From Gordius sp. MW1 (Eukaryota; Nematomorpha; Gordioida; Gordea; Gordiidae), in the NCBI GenBank assembly GCA_964036665.1, contig OZ038529.1:23136060-23200059 (forward strand): 64,000 nucleotides of DNA, written 5' to 3'. Of this stretch, positions 1 through 12,503 are shown piece by piece. The notes under the pieces are model-generated. The model was not told the origin of the DNA. It saw nothing but the letters and a program-made list of their open reading frames with translations, and searched no databases. Every line of letters starts with the position of its first letter. Positions within the stretch are counted from its first letter, which is position 1. The position numbers and the translations under genes are program-made.

Positions 1-1265
1 CATTGCTAATATGACTTTTTGACCGTGTCCTGGCTACTGACCAATCATAAAAATGACCCCAAATTGTGATTCGAAATTTTTTTTTCGTTTTTAAATTGGT
101 ATATTAGGTTAACATTAATGATCACCCTATGCCCTCCCCTAGAAGGGTCTATGCCTCTACTGATATGGGTCCCCGTGCCCCCCCCCCCTATAAAAGCCTA
201 TGCCTCTACTGATGTGGGTTCGAATCCCGGCGAGGGCAAATTCTTAATTGCTGGTTCGATACCCGGAGAGGGCAAACCTTTTTTTTTACATTAAATTAAT
301 ATTTTGTTTTTGTTAATACCATTGATAATATGACTTTTTGACCGTGCCCTGGCTACTGATCAATGAAAAAATGACCATTGGCCAAATTGTGAATCGAATT
401 TCTTTTTTTTCGTTTTTGAATTAGTATATTAGGTTAACATTAATAATTACCCTATGCCCTCCCCTAAAAGGGCCTATGCCTCTACTGATATGGGTCCCTG
501 TGCCCCCCCCCCTACAAAAGCTTATTCCTCGACTGTGGGTTCGAATCCCGGCGAGGGCAAATCTTAATTGCTGGTTCGATACCCGGAGAGGGCAATTTTT
601 TTTTTAAATTAAATTAATATATTGTTGTTGTTAATACCATTGATAATATGACGTTTTGACCGTGTCCTGGCTACTGATCAATCAAAAAATGACCATTGGC
701 CAAATTGTGAATCGAATTTCTTTTTTTTCGTTTTTGAATTAGTATATTAGGTTAACATTAATAATTACCCTATGCCCTCCCCTAAAAGGGCCTATGCCTC
801 TACTGATATGGGTCCTTGTGCCCCTCCCCCTCCACAAAGGCTATTGCCTCTACTGATATGGGTCCTTGTGCCCCTCCCCCTCCACAAAGGCTATTGCCTC
901 TACTGATGTGGGTTCGAATCCCGGTAAGGGCAAATTATTTTTACTTTTTTTAATTCATATATTGTTTTTGTTAATAAGTTTGACTTTTTGACCTTGTCCT
1001 GGCTACTGATTAATGGAAAAATGACTGGCCAAATTGTGAATCAAAATTTTTTTTCCGATTTTTTTCGTCTCTTATGTATTTATAGACTTTTTGACGTGTC
1101 CTGGCTACTGACCAATGAAAAAATGACCATTGGCCAAATTGTGATTTGAATTTTTTTTTGTTTCCTATGTATTTATATCCTTCTGGCTACTGACCAATGA
1201 AAAAAATGACCATTGGCCAAAGTGTAGCAAAATTCTTTTTTCTATATTTAAAATATAGGCTATTT
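1..1265 (+). repeat. X repeat: tandem array of tRNA-like units, enters from the left
   Basis: Roughly 310-base units recur about four times, the last ones shortened to about 100 bases. Each unit carries a hairpin around CCAATG/CATTGG (the ACCAATGA...TGACCATTGGCC block), a CGTTTTT tract, a conserved GGTTAACATTAATAATTACC block, and two tRNA B-box-like motifs (GGTTCGAATCCC and GGTTCGATACCC). The array begins outside the window. Related copies lie at 3126-3225, 29170-29582, 32596-33908, 50255-51183 and 55774-57100. No open frame of note; a non-coding repeat. A tRNA-derived origin is inferred from the B-box motifs. Confidence 0.8.
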
Positions 1266-1428
1266 GGCCGTTTGCTTGCTACTAACCAATAAAAAAGGGA
1301 TCCATTGAAATTTTCAAATTGGTTTAATTCAATTTAATCTAATTTTTTTACTGCTAAAGTCTTTCATTAATTTTTACCGTATCTTCTCAAGATTTGAATT
1401 TAATTTTTGGATTCCTTAAGTTTAACTA

Positions 1429-1572
1429 GGATGGGCATAGCCAAGGGGAAGGCAGAGAGGGGCGGCTGCTCCCCTCTAAATCTCAAAATTTGTAAATTTC
1501 TCAAAAATTATCAATTTGCCCCTCCCTAAATCATTGATGCCCCCCTGTAATTCCAATGCTGGCTACGCCCAT
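1429..1572 (-). repeat. Z MITE copy (GGGCGTAGCCAG ends)
   Basis: A short element bounded by an inverted repeat: ATGGGCATAGCCA at the left and TGGCTACGCCCAT at the right, with a poly-pyrimidine GCCCCTCCC block and an AT-rich middle. Its flanks read TAACTAGG on the left and TAAGTAGG on the right, seven of eight matching, which suggests an 8-bp target duplication. At least eight related copies occur in the window. Confidence 0.75.
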
Positions 1573-3125
1573 GCTAAGTAGGGTAATCCGTATTTTTTGA
1601 ACACCTATTAATTTAAATAAACCTTCGCACTAACATTTGGTTCTAAAAAAATGGGGGGGGGGGGGGGGGGGAGGGTTTGATTGAAGAATTTGTCATATTT
1701 AATGTCACTATTTTATCTGGTTATAGCAACTGCCTTTGTTATTATAAACTTACCACCCCACATGCCTATTTATTGTTTAAAACATGGCAAAAATATTTTT
1801 TAATTACATACGTTTTATTTAGATGTCTTATATCTCCTTTTTTAGTTGAAATTAAAGTATTGACACCAAATCAGCATTTAAAATTAATTACCGTGCTCTT
1901 AAAATGCCTTGTAATTGTGCATATATTGAGGGAGGGGAAGCAGTTAGCTACCGTAAAAATAATACGCTTTTTACAACTTTCTACCCAGCTCCCTTGATTA
2001 CTAAATTTCAACTCGCGCTCCCCTAGTTGAATTATTGTTCCAAATTTAGTGAGATCTTACCGTCATCCATGTGGGGGATTGAAAAAATATAAGCCACCTT
2101 GAAAAACCCTTTTGTTAATCTCCATTTTAGGTAACTAGCCTCTGTTAGGTCAATACTCAACTTTTGAAATTTCCAATTTTAAAATTCCTATAGAAAAATT
2201 AGTTTGTCGTAGACTGGTTGACCCGAAGCCTTATATAAAAGCCACACGTTCACCGTTTTGAACCTACTTTAAAATACGTTTTGGGTGACAGTTTAAGATA
2301 AATTGTGATGTTGTTTTTAGAAATCATTTTTGTCTCATACACATACCCAGCTGCCTTATTATAATATTATCTGACATCTTTAAATTAAATGTGTGCTTAT
2401 TAATTTTTTTCAGAAATAAGCTTATTTTCAAATCTTAACTTTTCATCACCATTTATTAACACACAACTTTCCCAGATGTTATAATTGCCCCTTAGTTGGT
2501 GCGAGATCGTTTTAATTAAATGCTATGCAATTTCTATATTGATTTTTGTTTTTGGCCATCTCATTCGTTGTAAATCAAATCAATTTCTTATAACTTTGAT
2601 AGTTTTAATCATTGGGTGTAGTCAAGATTTAAATTTAGGGGGGAGGGGGGCAGTAATGATTTAGGGAGGGGCGAATTGATGTTTTGAAATTCTAGTCATA
2701 ATTTTTTTAAATATTAATGTTTTTTAAATTTAAGGGGGGGGGCACCCCACTTTATGCCTCCCCCTATGCCTTGGCTACGCAGGGGGGAGGCTGGAATTTA
2801 TTATCATTGTGTAATTTAATTTTTACACGTTAAAAAATATCCCATTTATATGAGCGAACCATGCATGTTCAATTTCGAATAGCTTATAATTTCTTCAAAC
2901 AAATAAGGTCAGCGTTGGATTTTGCAAGAACAAGATTTGAAAGTTTTATAATTCGTTTTATTATGGAAAACCGTTGATTTATTTATTAACGAAGGAATCA
3001 AGAGTGGATAAATATTGTTAATTTATAATAAACCTCAATGGATTTAGTTAAAATATTACTACGAAAATTTTGCATCTTGGCAATTCGAGGTCATTAAGAA
3101 TTGATATAAATCACAAAAAGGTAAA
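1573..3125. other. Non-coding interval with a poly-G run and one Z copy
   Basis: AT-rich sequence with stops in all frames apart from short chance frames. It holds an uninterrupted run of 19 G (1653-1671) and a Z-type MITE at about 2618-2780. I see no gene here. Confidence 0.6.
2618..2780 (+). repeat. Z MITE copy, degenerate
   Basis: Starts with GGTGTAGTCAAGATT and has the family's GGGGGGCAGTAATGATTTAGGGAGGGGC-type block, an AT-rich centre and a GGCTACGC end. The ends are more diverged than in the copies at 24389 or 62254. Confidence 0.6.
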
Positions 3126-3485
3126 AAATGCAATTTATGGGCTCGCTTTTTGTTGTCCGTCCGTCCGTCCAACATGTATCTTAATTGCTGGTTCGAATCC
3201 CGGAAAGGACAAATTTTTTTTAATTAAATGGAAAATTTGTACAAATAATTAATAATATTTTGCATTTAATACTTCCCTATAGGCATTCTCCCCCCTTCCC
3301 ACCTTTCTTGCCCATAAATTGCGTAGCAAATATGCTACGTTTATACAGAGTATAGATGAGTTTCGTTCCCCCTTCCCTCCTGCACCTCCCTCCCCCCCCC
3401 CCTTCCTTCCCCGCCTTCCCTTCCCTTCCTCCCCTTCCCCTTTCCACGAGGGCCGAAGGCCCGAGTTCTTATTTTCGTTCGCGCC
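3126..3485 (+). repeat. X-Y composite repeat, short copy
   Basis: The X head (ATGCAATTTATGGGCTCGC, then GTCC tetranucleotide repeats, then a B-box-like GGTTCGAATCCCGG) is followed at about 3262-3485 by the Y module. Y contains GGCATTCTCCCCCCTTCCC, a TATGCTACGTTTATAC block, a long CCCTTCC homopyrimidine tract and a GGGCCGAAGGCCC hairpin. The same order of modules occurs at 29007-29582 and 49795-51183 (both minus) and at 55774-57517. Short frames within the homopyrimidine tract are not coding. Confidence 0.75.
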
Positions 3486-3974
3486 GCAGGAGAAAATAAT
3501 CGTCAGCGGTTTTACCATGAACGCATCCTATTTACAATTGTTATTTTCATGATATATGATATATTTTACGATAAATATAAAGATATTAATAAAAAAATGA
3601 AAAGTTTGATAAATTACCTCAAAACTTCACTTTGCTTTTTTTCACTCCGCGCGCCATCACGAACGCGGGGTAAGGGGGCGGTACCTTCGCCTTAACTATG
3701 CCACTGCTATTTGAAACGCTAATTGTTATCCATTTGAAAGACTTTCCCCATACATGTAGCATCGTTTAAACCTCCAAGACTTATCCTTAACAATCTTAAG
3801 CTTCAAGGTCAAGTCTCAAGTGTGGCACTGGCAAACAACGTAATCGCAAATATATTTAAAGTTAGATGTTGGTAATGTCACAATTAAACTTATTCCACTT
3901 ATCTAATAGCAGAGCCGTTGAGATTAACCTATATCTCAAGGCCAAGAGCACACTTCTCTAAGGAATTAAAGAAT
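3486..3974. other. Interval with no recognised feature
   Basis: AT-rich with one small GC patch (CGCGCGCCATCACGAACGCG near 3650). No gene, RNA or repeat recognised. Confidence 0.5.
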
Positions 3975-4240
3975 ACATAATCTTCCTTTTCCACTTTTTT
4001 CTACGATCATTTTCGAGTCACATACTAAAAAAGATAGGGATATATATTGTACAAATTAGTCTCAATTAATTTGCCGATAGATGGCGCTAATTAGATGTTA
4101 CTTTTAATATAATTGCGGCACTCCTGAAAGCGGTTATTATTATCTTCTCCTGATTATTATCAAACCCGCAATTTATATTAATTTCAAATATGATATAAAG
4201 TATGTTGATAATCGGGACAGCAAACGCGATCGTTTTAATT
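3975..4240 (+). repeat. W dispersed repeat (GATGGCGCTAATTAGA family)
   Basis: Shares TCGAGTCACATACTAAAAAAG, ATAGATGGCGCTAATTAGA, AATTGCGGCACTCCTGAAAG and TTATTATCTTCT blocks with 22990-23225 and, reversed, with 47262-47375. Non-coding. Its class is unknown. Confidence 0.6.
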
Positions 4241-4577
4241 AACAACAATTAATATAAAAAAATAGGTGTTTAATACAATAGATTGCCAACAGTTGATTTT
4301 CGCATTTCAAATTATCAAGTACCTATGCGGCCATTTTGATTGAGATTTTTATTAATAAGCGAGTTTGGGCAATGAAAAATTATCAAAAGTTATGGAAGGA
4401 AAAGTAATGAGAACAATATAAAGAATTACATTTCCACGCATAAGTTTAACATTTAATAATTCTGCAAAACGTGAATAACGTCCAGGTTGTTTATACATAC
4501 CTTAAACATGAGGTTTACAACCTTAATTAATAACTATATACTCTTCACCAGTCGTTATTAGTATTAGTCTATGCTAA

Positions 4578-4743
4578 TAAAAAACGAAATTGTGTGGTGG
4601 TGTATGTGTTTCTGCAAATCTTCAGAGGTCAAGGCAGTTTCTAGGAGTAAGAACAAATAAAAATGATACAAAAAACGAAATTGTATGATGGTGCATGTGT
4701 TTCTGTATGACTTCAAACGTCCAGGCAGCTTCTAGGAGTAACA
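4578..4743 (-). repeat. About 91-bp tandem duplication over the P450 stop codon
   Basis: Two adjacent copies share AAAACGAAATTGT, TGTATGTGTTTCTG-like and GGCAGTTTCTAGGAGTAA blocks with a period of about 91 bases. The copy nearer the gene contains the last P450 codons and the stop; the other lies in the 3' flank and keeps a diverged version of the same C-terminal codons. Confidence 0.65.
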
Positions 4744-7717
4744 ACAATTTTGTAAGGGAGAGGGGCCCAAGTCAAGGCCATATTACCGGGCAATTTATCC
4801 TTGTCCTGCGAGTAATTGTGATAAGATAAATCATCATCAGTGGAGGGACTTGGTGATGAGGAGGAGGGAAAAGTAAAGTGATATCTAAGCAGAAGGTTAA
4901 CGAAAACTGTGAACAGCTCGTTTTTTGCAATGTTAGCTCCAAAACAATATCTCGGACCTAGTTCAACAAAACAAATAATTATTCAAAAAACACATTTAAG
5001 GTGTGGGTCTCAGTAATTTAATGACATTTTGTAAATGACTGAAAGTGAAAATCGTTAATTTAGATAAAAAGGGAGTTCGCAAAATGATATTTTTTCCAAA
5101 ATAGTACCTATAAATATAAAGTACTTAATTTATCTCATTTTTCCAAGAAAATTAACATTTTTTAATCTTGAAATATAAATAATAATATATGGGTTTAGGT
5201 TTTGATGACCATTTTTCAAACATTATAAACTTTAAAATATTTAGGATTAGGCATAAAAATGAAAACTAATGTCAAGAAAGCCTTAAGGCATTTATTTGCA
5301 ATTCCATAAATAAGAGGTATTAAAAGTAATCCTTTTGATAGACCGAGCACAAAAATTGATCATATTTTTCAAATTAACCATTATTACTTATATCAAAAAG
5401 GTTTATCGAGTGTTGTAAGAACGACTTTGATGGGCCATTAGGTTTAATTGACTAAACATGAGACGAAATGTTTTTTAGTCAGTTTTTCTTAATAATACTA
5501 CAGGCTTAGTCGAAATTTTAAAAACAGACAAGATTTAAGCAATAGGCATAGTAAAACCAAGGGTAAACCAAACATAACCTAGCCGTTTTTAGAATATTAG
5601 TTTTGATATTGATCTCACGCTGTTTAGAGAAGCAATGTATAAAATATTTAGCAGCCTTTTTAGCCTAGGTTTATGGAAGATTAAAAATTTTATAGATATT
5701 TATGCAGAAAGCTAATCAGTCGGACACAACAAAAATAATGGATATTATTGAGCTTGGGTGAGGTCGAAAAAATCAAAGCAAACCAGGGGTCATAAGCTAG
5801 TCTATTTGCCAAAGCAAAATGAAAGTCTTTTACAGAAGCACAAGTCCACAACCTTTAAAAATCCGTATATTTTTTCACAGCAATTATGCAAAATTTACAA
5901 GTTGTACAATGAACGGATGGACAACCAATTGCATAGCAACTAACCTATAGAGTATGGAACATAGCTTGGTTTGTCCAATATAACTTCACCATTCTCATCT
6001 AAAAACCGTTGAGGCTCAAATTTGTAAGGGTCATTCCAGTATGATGGATCGTGATGGAGGGCCCAATGATTTGCGATGATTATAGACTTTTTAGGAATGA
6101 AAAAATTTTTCAGGAATGTGTCACGTTCGGTCGAATGAAAAAATCCCAGAGGTGCTATAGAAGCTAAATAAAAATGATCGTATACAAATATGTTTATAAA
6201 GTTAATAATACCTCTTCTTTGAATTTCTAAAATAGTTGCTTGAGAATAAGGTAAATATGTTCGATCAGAAAATGAAATGTGTTTAATTTTAGATGGATCA
6301 TCATTATTTGAAGAAGTTGCAAATTCTTTTAATTCTTCATAAACTTTTTGCTGTATGTCTTGATATTTTGACATAAAAACAATGGCCCATCTCATAACTG
6401 TTTGTGTAGTTTCTGTACCTCCCAAAAACACATCAATCACACTCATTATCATATCAAATCCTTAATAGTTTTATACAATTATTTCAAAAAAAACCAATAC
6501 CTGTAAAGCCATCTTTTTTATTGCCATGACTTAGAAAAGCTCTTAAATCACATTTGTTTTGCAACAAATTAGTTTCATATAAAAAGGAACAATTCAAATT
6601 TTCACATCCTTCTACAGCATCAGCACCATTTATTTCTAACTTGTATATTTAAGATTTCAAAGAAAATACCTTCATTTTCCCCAAAAGAATTAATAAACAG
6701 TTTTTCTTGCTTACTGTTATCTTGATCCATATCAGTTGTCAATGATTTGTTTGGAAGATTAATGCTATAATAACTTGCCAATTTGGTTAGATAACAATTA
6801 ACAACATTAGTATTGATATTCTTAAAATTGCTAAAATTTTCAACTGAACCTCAATAGATAATACAAAATTTATATGTACCATGTTTAATAAAGGGTTTGA
6901 TATGAAGTTGGATGAGATGTATGATAAATTTAGTCATAGCATTAACATTAACAACAAATTCATTATATCCAAATGCATTTTGAATAAAGCGTTTGTTATT
7001 TAACCACTTAGGAAAAAAATTTAATGGAGCAGCTTTAGATCCAACAAGTTGAAAATTTTCATGTATCAGTTTGAGAAATGTGATTATATCTGGATCATCG
7101 TATTTAAATCGTTGCCCAAACACTACACCAGCTATGATGTTCACAAAACATCCTTGAAATTGTAGATGGGGATCAAACCCATCAACATTTTTATCAATTT
7201 CTTTGTATACAAAAACTAACTAAAAAATAATTAAAATCCAACAAATTTATAGTACTTCTTCTTTTATTATATGGTCCAATGTGTTATTCGCCAATATATC
7301 TTTCAAAGCTTGAGAAAGAAACTTTCTTTGATTTTTCCAATAATCTCCGTGAGCATTTACAATCCCTAATACTTTATATTTTAAGGTTTAAAAATACTTA
7401 CCATGGCCCTGGTTCATAAAATTAAAGAGATATAGATTAGGTCGGGCAGAAAATATTCTTCCTTGATTATTAAATGCCTCCCTAACATCATTCCATTCAT
7501 TGAGAACAATCGCCGTTTCTCTACCAAATCCAAATGAAAAAATAGTTCCATAGCGAGGAACCAATTTCTCTATAAAGGTTATGTGGGGCTGTGTACCAAT
7601 AAATGGTAAATAGCCAAACAAGGGTACTCCAATTGGACCAGGAGGTAATTTATTCCTTAAATAGGCAATGAAAAAATATAATATGGTAAAACAGATAATA
7701 ACCGATATCAAAAACAT
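4713..7717 (-). CDS. Cytochrome P450, CYP2-clan, complete, 8 exons
   Basis: Haem-thiolate monooxygenase, expected to be ER-anchored and to oxidise a small lipophilic substrate. Exons on the minus strand: 7717-7402, 7365-7256, 7219-6880, 6849-6670, 6635-6501, 6460-6212, 6163-5945, 4957-4713. All introns are GT-AG, phases close, and the product is 597 residues. Visible features are an N-terminal membrane anchor followed by an LPPGP hinge, helix C W-x3-R type (WKNQRK), the I-helix GGTETT near residue 374, ExxR (EIQR, 439-442), FEPQRF, and the haem loop YSIGPRYCFG with the ligand Cys521. Introns 1-6 are only 30-48 nt. About 60 extra polar residues precede the I-helix compared with typical CYP2 proteins of about 500 residues. 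Family-level assignment is firm; subfamily and substrate are unknown. Confidence 0.92.
4958..5944 (-). other. P450 intron 7 (987 nt)
   Basis: AT-rich intron separating the haem-loop glycine codon from the rest of the haem-binding exon. GT at 5944-5943 and AG at 4959-4958. No repeat family or gene recognised inside it. Confidence 0.75.
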
Positions 7718-8341
7718 AAAAATTTAAATTGTGCGACTAATTATCTCACCCTAATTGAATCCCATATGACTTTATTTACTCCACGCAGTCTTGTTAAGGC
7801 TCCTTTTTAAGAGTAGCGACTCCCGCTCCTAGCTTCTCAAAAGGAGCGAACTCCCGTTCCGCTACTACATATTAAAAGGAGCGCTCCCGAGCCAACTAAT
7901 GTAGTGCCGCTCAATAACCGCTCCTTTGATTTTCATTTTTTTAGAAGGTACACGAAACAAAATCATATTTTTTTATCAAAACGTTTTATTTATATTATAT
8001 GAATATGATACATCAAAATATTTAAAATCCTTTATTAGCTTAAAAGTAATACACACTAACCACTAATCTACTAACAACTTAACACGTTACCTCTGGCTAG
8101 CGTAGCCCGATATGCACCTATGGTGTCAGATGGGACTCAATCTTAGCTTGCCGATTTAGCTAAGCTCTTGTTTGTCATCGGGGCTTATACTACCTACCTA
8201 CCTTAAAAGTAATAAATTCATTTTAAAAAATACTTTAAATTTAGAAAGAAAATGTATAAAAAGGAGGTTGAACATCTATTGACAAAATTAAAGTAAATAT
8301 AAAAATATAAAAGGGCATCATATCTGACAACCCAAGCTCAA

Positions 8342-8596
8342 CTAATGTAATGAATTGCCCAAGAATAAACCATTTAAAAAAATTATTATAAAATAAAAAA
8401 ATATTGATTTTACCCTAAAGTGTTTTTTTAAATTAAAGCTGCTGATTTTAGAGAAAGAAATCATTTTGTTGTTAATGCACAATGGGCATTTAGCCTTTAA
8501 GTTGACTTTATCTTCTGTATCATCTATAAGCTTGAAATATTTTTTGTATGGTGGAAATGCAAATTTGGTTTCTTCTATAATCTCTACTAAATCCAT
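8342..8596 (-). pseudogene. BED-type zinc-finger fragment
   Basis: An 84-codon minus-strand frame contains CPLC followed by a basic stretch ending LKKHF, the C-x2-C ... H arrangement of BED fingers found at the N-terminus of hAT transposases. The rest of a transposase is not visible next to it. A relic of the transposase of the surrounding element is the likeliest reading. Confidence 0.45.
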
Positions 8597-8699
8597 AATA
8601 AAACTATTTTAATTATATATATATATAAAATGAATATTAATATGACTTACAAGATATTTCAAAAAAATTTTAATATAAAAAGGAAAAACTGATGTTTAA

Positions 8700-9105
8700 T
8701 GATTCAAATCCTTTCAAGTCAACTGAGAAACGTCCAACTCAACAAAAACCTCCTAATCTCATCTAATCTCACCAAACTATATCACTTCATCGTTTAAATT
8801 GATTTTAAAAGCTAACATATTATACAATTTACAATCTAATATACTATTCTATTAATTCTTATATCTTTATTAATATATATTGTGCCGTTCTTACCTTACA
8901 AAGAAAATACAATATTATCCATTTATACTCCAATATAAAATTAAGGTATAAGAATTTAATAGAATAGTATATTAGATTGTAAATTGTATAATATGTTAGC
9001 TTTTAAAGTCAATTTAAACGATGAAGTGATATAGTTTGGTGAGAAAAGATGAGATTAGGAGGTTTTTGTTCAGTTGGACGTTTTTCAGTTGACTCGGATT
9101 CGTTT
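8700..9105. repeat. Inverted repeat (foldback MITE), arms about 165-175 bp
   Basis: The left arm (8705-8875) and right arm (8945-9105) are near-perfect reverse complements around a 70-base AT-rich loop. The arms contain CATCGTTTAAATTGA / TCAATTTAAACGATG and AACCTCCTAATCTCATCT / AGATGAGATTAGGAGGTT. The outer ends read CAACTGA and TCAGTTG. No coding potential. Confidence 0.75.
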
Positions 9106-9490
9106 CAAATGAGTAGATGAAAAATCAATATAAAACTCGGCTCAACATTTAATAATGAATAAATTTAAATAAAATAAAAGCTTTCTAGGCTAAATCCCGA
9201 AAGCGCATAATCCCGAAATTTAATGCTACACTTGGCGCCAATTAACATATTGTAAAAAATATGCAATCATATAATCAAGCTTTTACTGAATTTTTGGTTG
9301 AGAGAACAAATCAAGATAATACAGAAAATATAAGTAAGCTTAATATTTAAATATTTATAAATTATCTTTAGAATATAAAAGGACGAGTAGAAAAAATTTG
9401 ATTCTGACCCATAAGGACTTGGATTCTACCAAAATTAAAGATGGAAAACTTGGACAGGTGTATTGCAAGTGCAGGCAATGCGCTATATAT

Positions 9491-10110
<620 letters not shown>

Positions 10111-10867
10111 TTATAAATATTCAAGGTAACAGTATGGCTTTATTATTAGCATCAAATGAACAACTAAGTGGAGTTATTACTGAGAATTGCTTACTAGAAG
10201 CCAATGAGAAGATCCCTACACAGGGTGATGATCAACCAACCCCCGCACTAGCTGAAAATTCACAAAGTAGATTTGTTTAGTTCTAATGAGTATAACCCCC
10301 AAATAATTTAGATATAAAATTTTTGCTATCTCAAAAAGAAAAATCTTGATGCTCAATGATCTATATGTCGTTGACAGAATTACTCAGATCACAACCTATT
10401 AGTGTTGTAAAAAACCAAGGGTTTCTATTGGTTGCCTGCAAGCGTTGGCGTTTTTTTTCACCCAACCTTTTCAGTGTTAGGTGAATTTTCTTGGGAGGGC
10501 TTTGGCGTTTGACGTTTTCGTAAAAAAACACCCAAAGCGTTTTGGGTGTTTTTTTTGGGGGCACCTTTGGCGTTTAGGTTTGGGTGTATTAAAGAGCTAA
10601 AGGGTTTGGGTGGATAATATTATTAACCTTTTGGTTTGGTTTTGGTCGTTTTGGGTTGGGCATGCAAATATATCAATTTGTTTATATTGTTCATCATATT
10701 TGTGTATTTAGATTTAGGTAATGAACTTTTAATTTAAGAAAATAAAAATAAATGTATTATGACGTCACAATCTAGTAAATTCAGTAAATTATAGTTAATT
10801 ATTATGCATTATAGAAGTAGGTAGTGAATTAATATGTTTTATTTATGAAAAAAAATTTGTGAAGATT

Positions 10868-11195
10868 TGCCCCCCCCCCCTTATTTTTTACCCTCTTTCT
10901 CACCGGAGGAACGGCGGGCAGGTGGGGTGTTAGCCTCCCCTAATTTTTACCCTCTTTCTGATGCGGGGGAGAGGGGGTGTTTTGCCCCCCCCCCTAATTT
11001 TTTACCCTCTTTCTGATGCGGGAGAGAGGGGGGGGGGGCAGGGGGGTGTTTTGCCCCCCTCCACCCTAAATTTTTACCCTCTTTCTGATGCGAGGGAGAG
11101 GGGGGGGGGGGGGGTCAGGGGGTGTTTGCCCCCCCCCCCTAGTTTTTTACCCTCTTTCTGAGGCGGGGGAGAGGGGTGCAGGTGGGGTGTTTTCA
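10868..11195 (+). repeat. GC minisatellite, left array
   Basis: About 55-65-bp units: a run of 8-12 C, then TAATTTTTTACCCTCTTTCT, GATGCGGG, a run of G and TGTTTTG. Units differ mainly in homopolymer length. The inverted counterpart lies at 12504-13300. Open frames here result from missing stops in low-complexity sequence. Confidence 0.85.
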
Positions 11196-12503
11196 ATAAA
11201 TAGAAAACGATTATAAAGTGAGATTTATCTGGCCATGCGAGAGCAGATTTTGAATTCAATCCTTCAATTGAAAATTAATATTTTAGTTCATTCTAAATTA
11301 ACGACAGCTAACAGACCCCCCTCTAAATATTCCCGGCAATAGCAATTTAATCACAAAATTTAATTTCAAATATATTTTGAATTCCTCGCCTCTTGTAAAA
11401 GATAAAGACTTATTAATAATATAATGTCCCTTTTATTTTATATTTAAACTATATTTTCAATATGAGAGAACGGCATCTCGCGCGACTCGACATATCACCA
11501 CTCCCATGTAGCCTGTACATGTTCATGTACTAATCCACCCTCTCTCTCCCTTCTCTCGTTGCAATGCATGCGCAATACCAGATTTAAACCTATCAGATTT
11601 AAGTTAAGTACTAAACTAAATATATAAAAAAATCATGGCACAACAAGGCATGTTGTGGCGTGGGCTGGCTAGGCTCTTTATTACATCATTTTACATTCAT
11701 TTCTTTTTTAACGTACAACATATCAAGGTATGTAGAAGTTGCGAATCATATTATTATAAATAAAATAAATGAAAATAACTTTTTTTATTATGTCAACTAC
11801 TAATTAAGTCATAAGCAATTAGAAAATTAAGTTTCTTATTAAATAATAAGCAACAATTTAAATTAAGATGCTTAACTCATTTTTGTTACTCAGAAAAGTC
11901 CGATATTTTTTATGATCCTTATAAGCATTGTAAACGCGAGGTCTAAGTCAACAGGACGTAGAGTGTTGGTGCCTTGTGAAAGCATAGTAATTAATAGCAT
12001 GATATGCTTTTTGGAAATACCTTAAGTTTTTCCATTAAATACCTAGATAACTTAAATAGTAAAACTTACTTACCCATGATGGCAAATTTTTTTAAATTGG
12101 TATAATTTCATATTAATATTATATTTAATAATACAGCTTATTTCTTAAATGAAATTAAATTAAAAAAATTTATTTTAATTGATATGGTATATTAAGACAA
12201 TTGTTGACCGCAAATATTCAAAAATATATTTTCGAATATTAGAAAATCTTTGTCATATAATAAGTCAATTTTCAAGAAAAAAATAAATTTCAATAGAAAA
12301 GTTGATTAAGACATTTGTCACTACTGTGACCGCAAATCTTCCCAAAAATATTTTTTATAATAGTAGAACATCTTTCAGTCATATAATAAGTCTATTTTCA
12401 AAAAAATATATTAATTTTAATAGAAAATGTTGATTAAGACATTTGTCACCACTGTGACCGCAAAAATTCACAAAATTATTTTGAAAGTGTTAAAAAGGGC
12501 TTT
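11196..12503. other. Central AT-rich segment of the foldback
   Basis: Mostly unique AT-rich sequence between the two minisatellite arrays. At about 11340-11425 it holds a fragment (GCCTCTTGTAAAAGATAAAG) that matches the tail of the RPDG-motif repeats at 47770 and 51380. At 12170-12480 there are three diverged copies of a unit containing GATTAAGACATTTGTCAC, ACTGTGACCGCAAAT and GTCATATAATAAGTC blocks, about 120 bases apart. Confidence 0.55.

Noticed and set aside
1677..1997. 106-codon frame after the poly-G run
   Set aside because: No domain, AT-driven composition, no homology I recognise.
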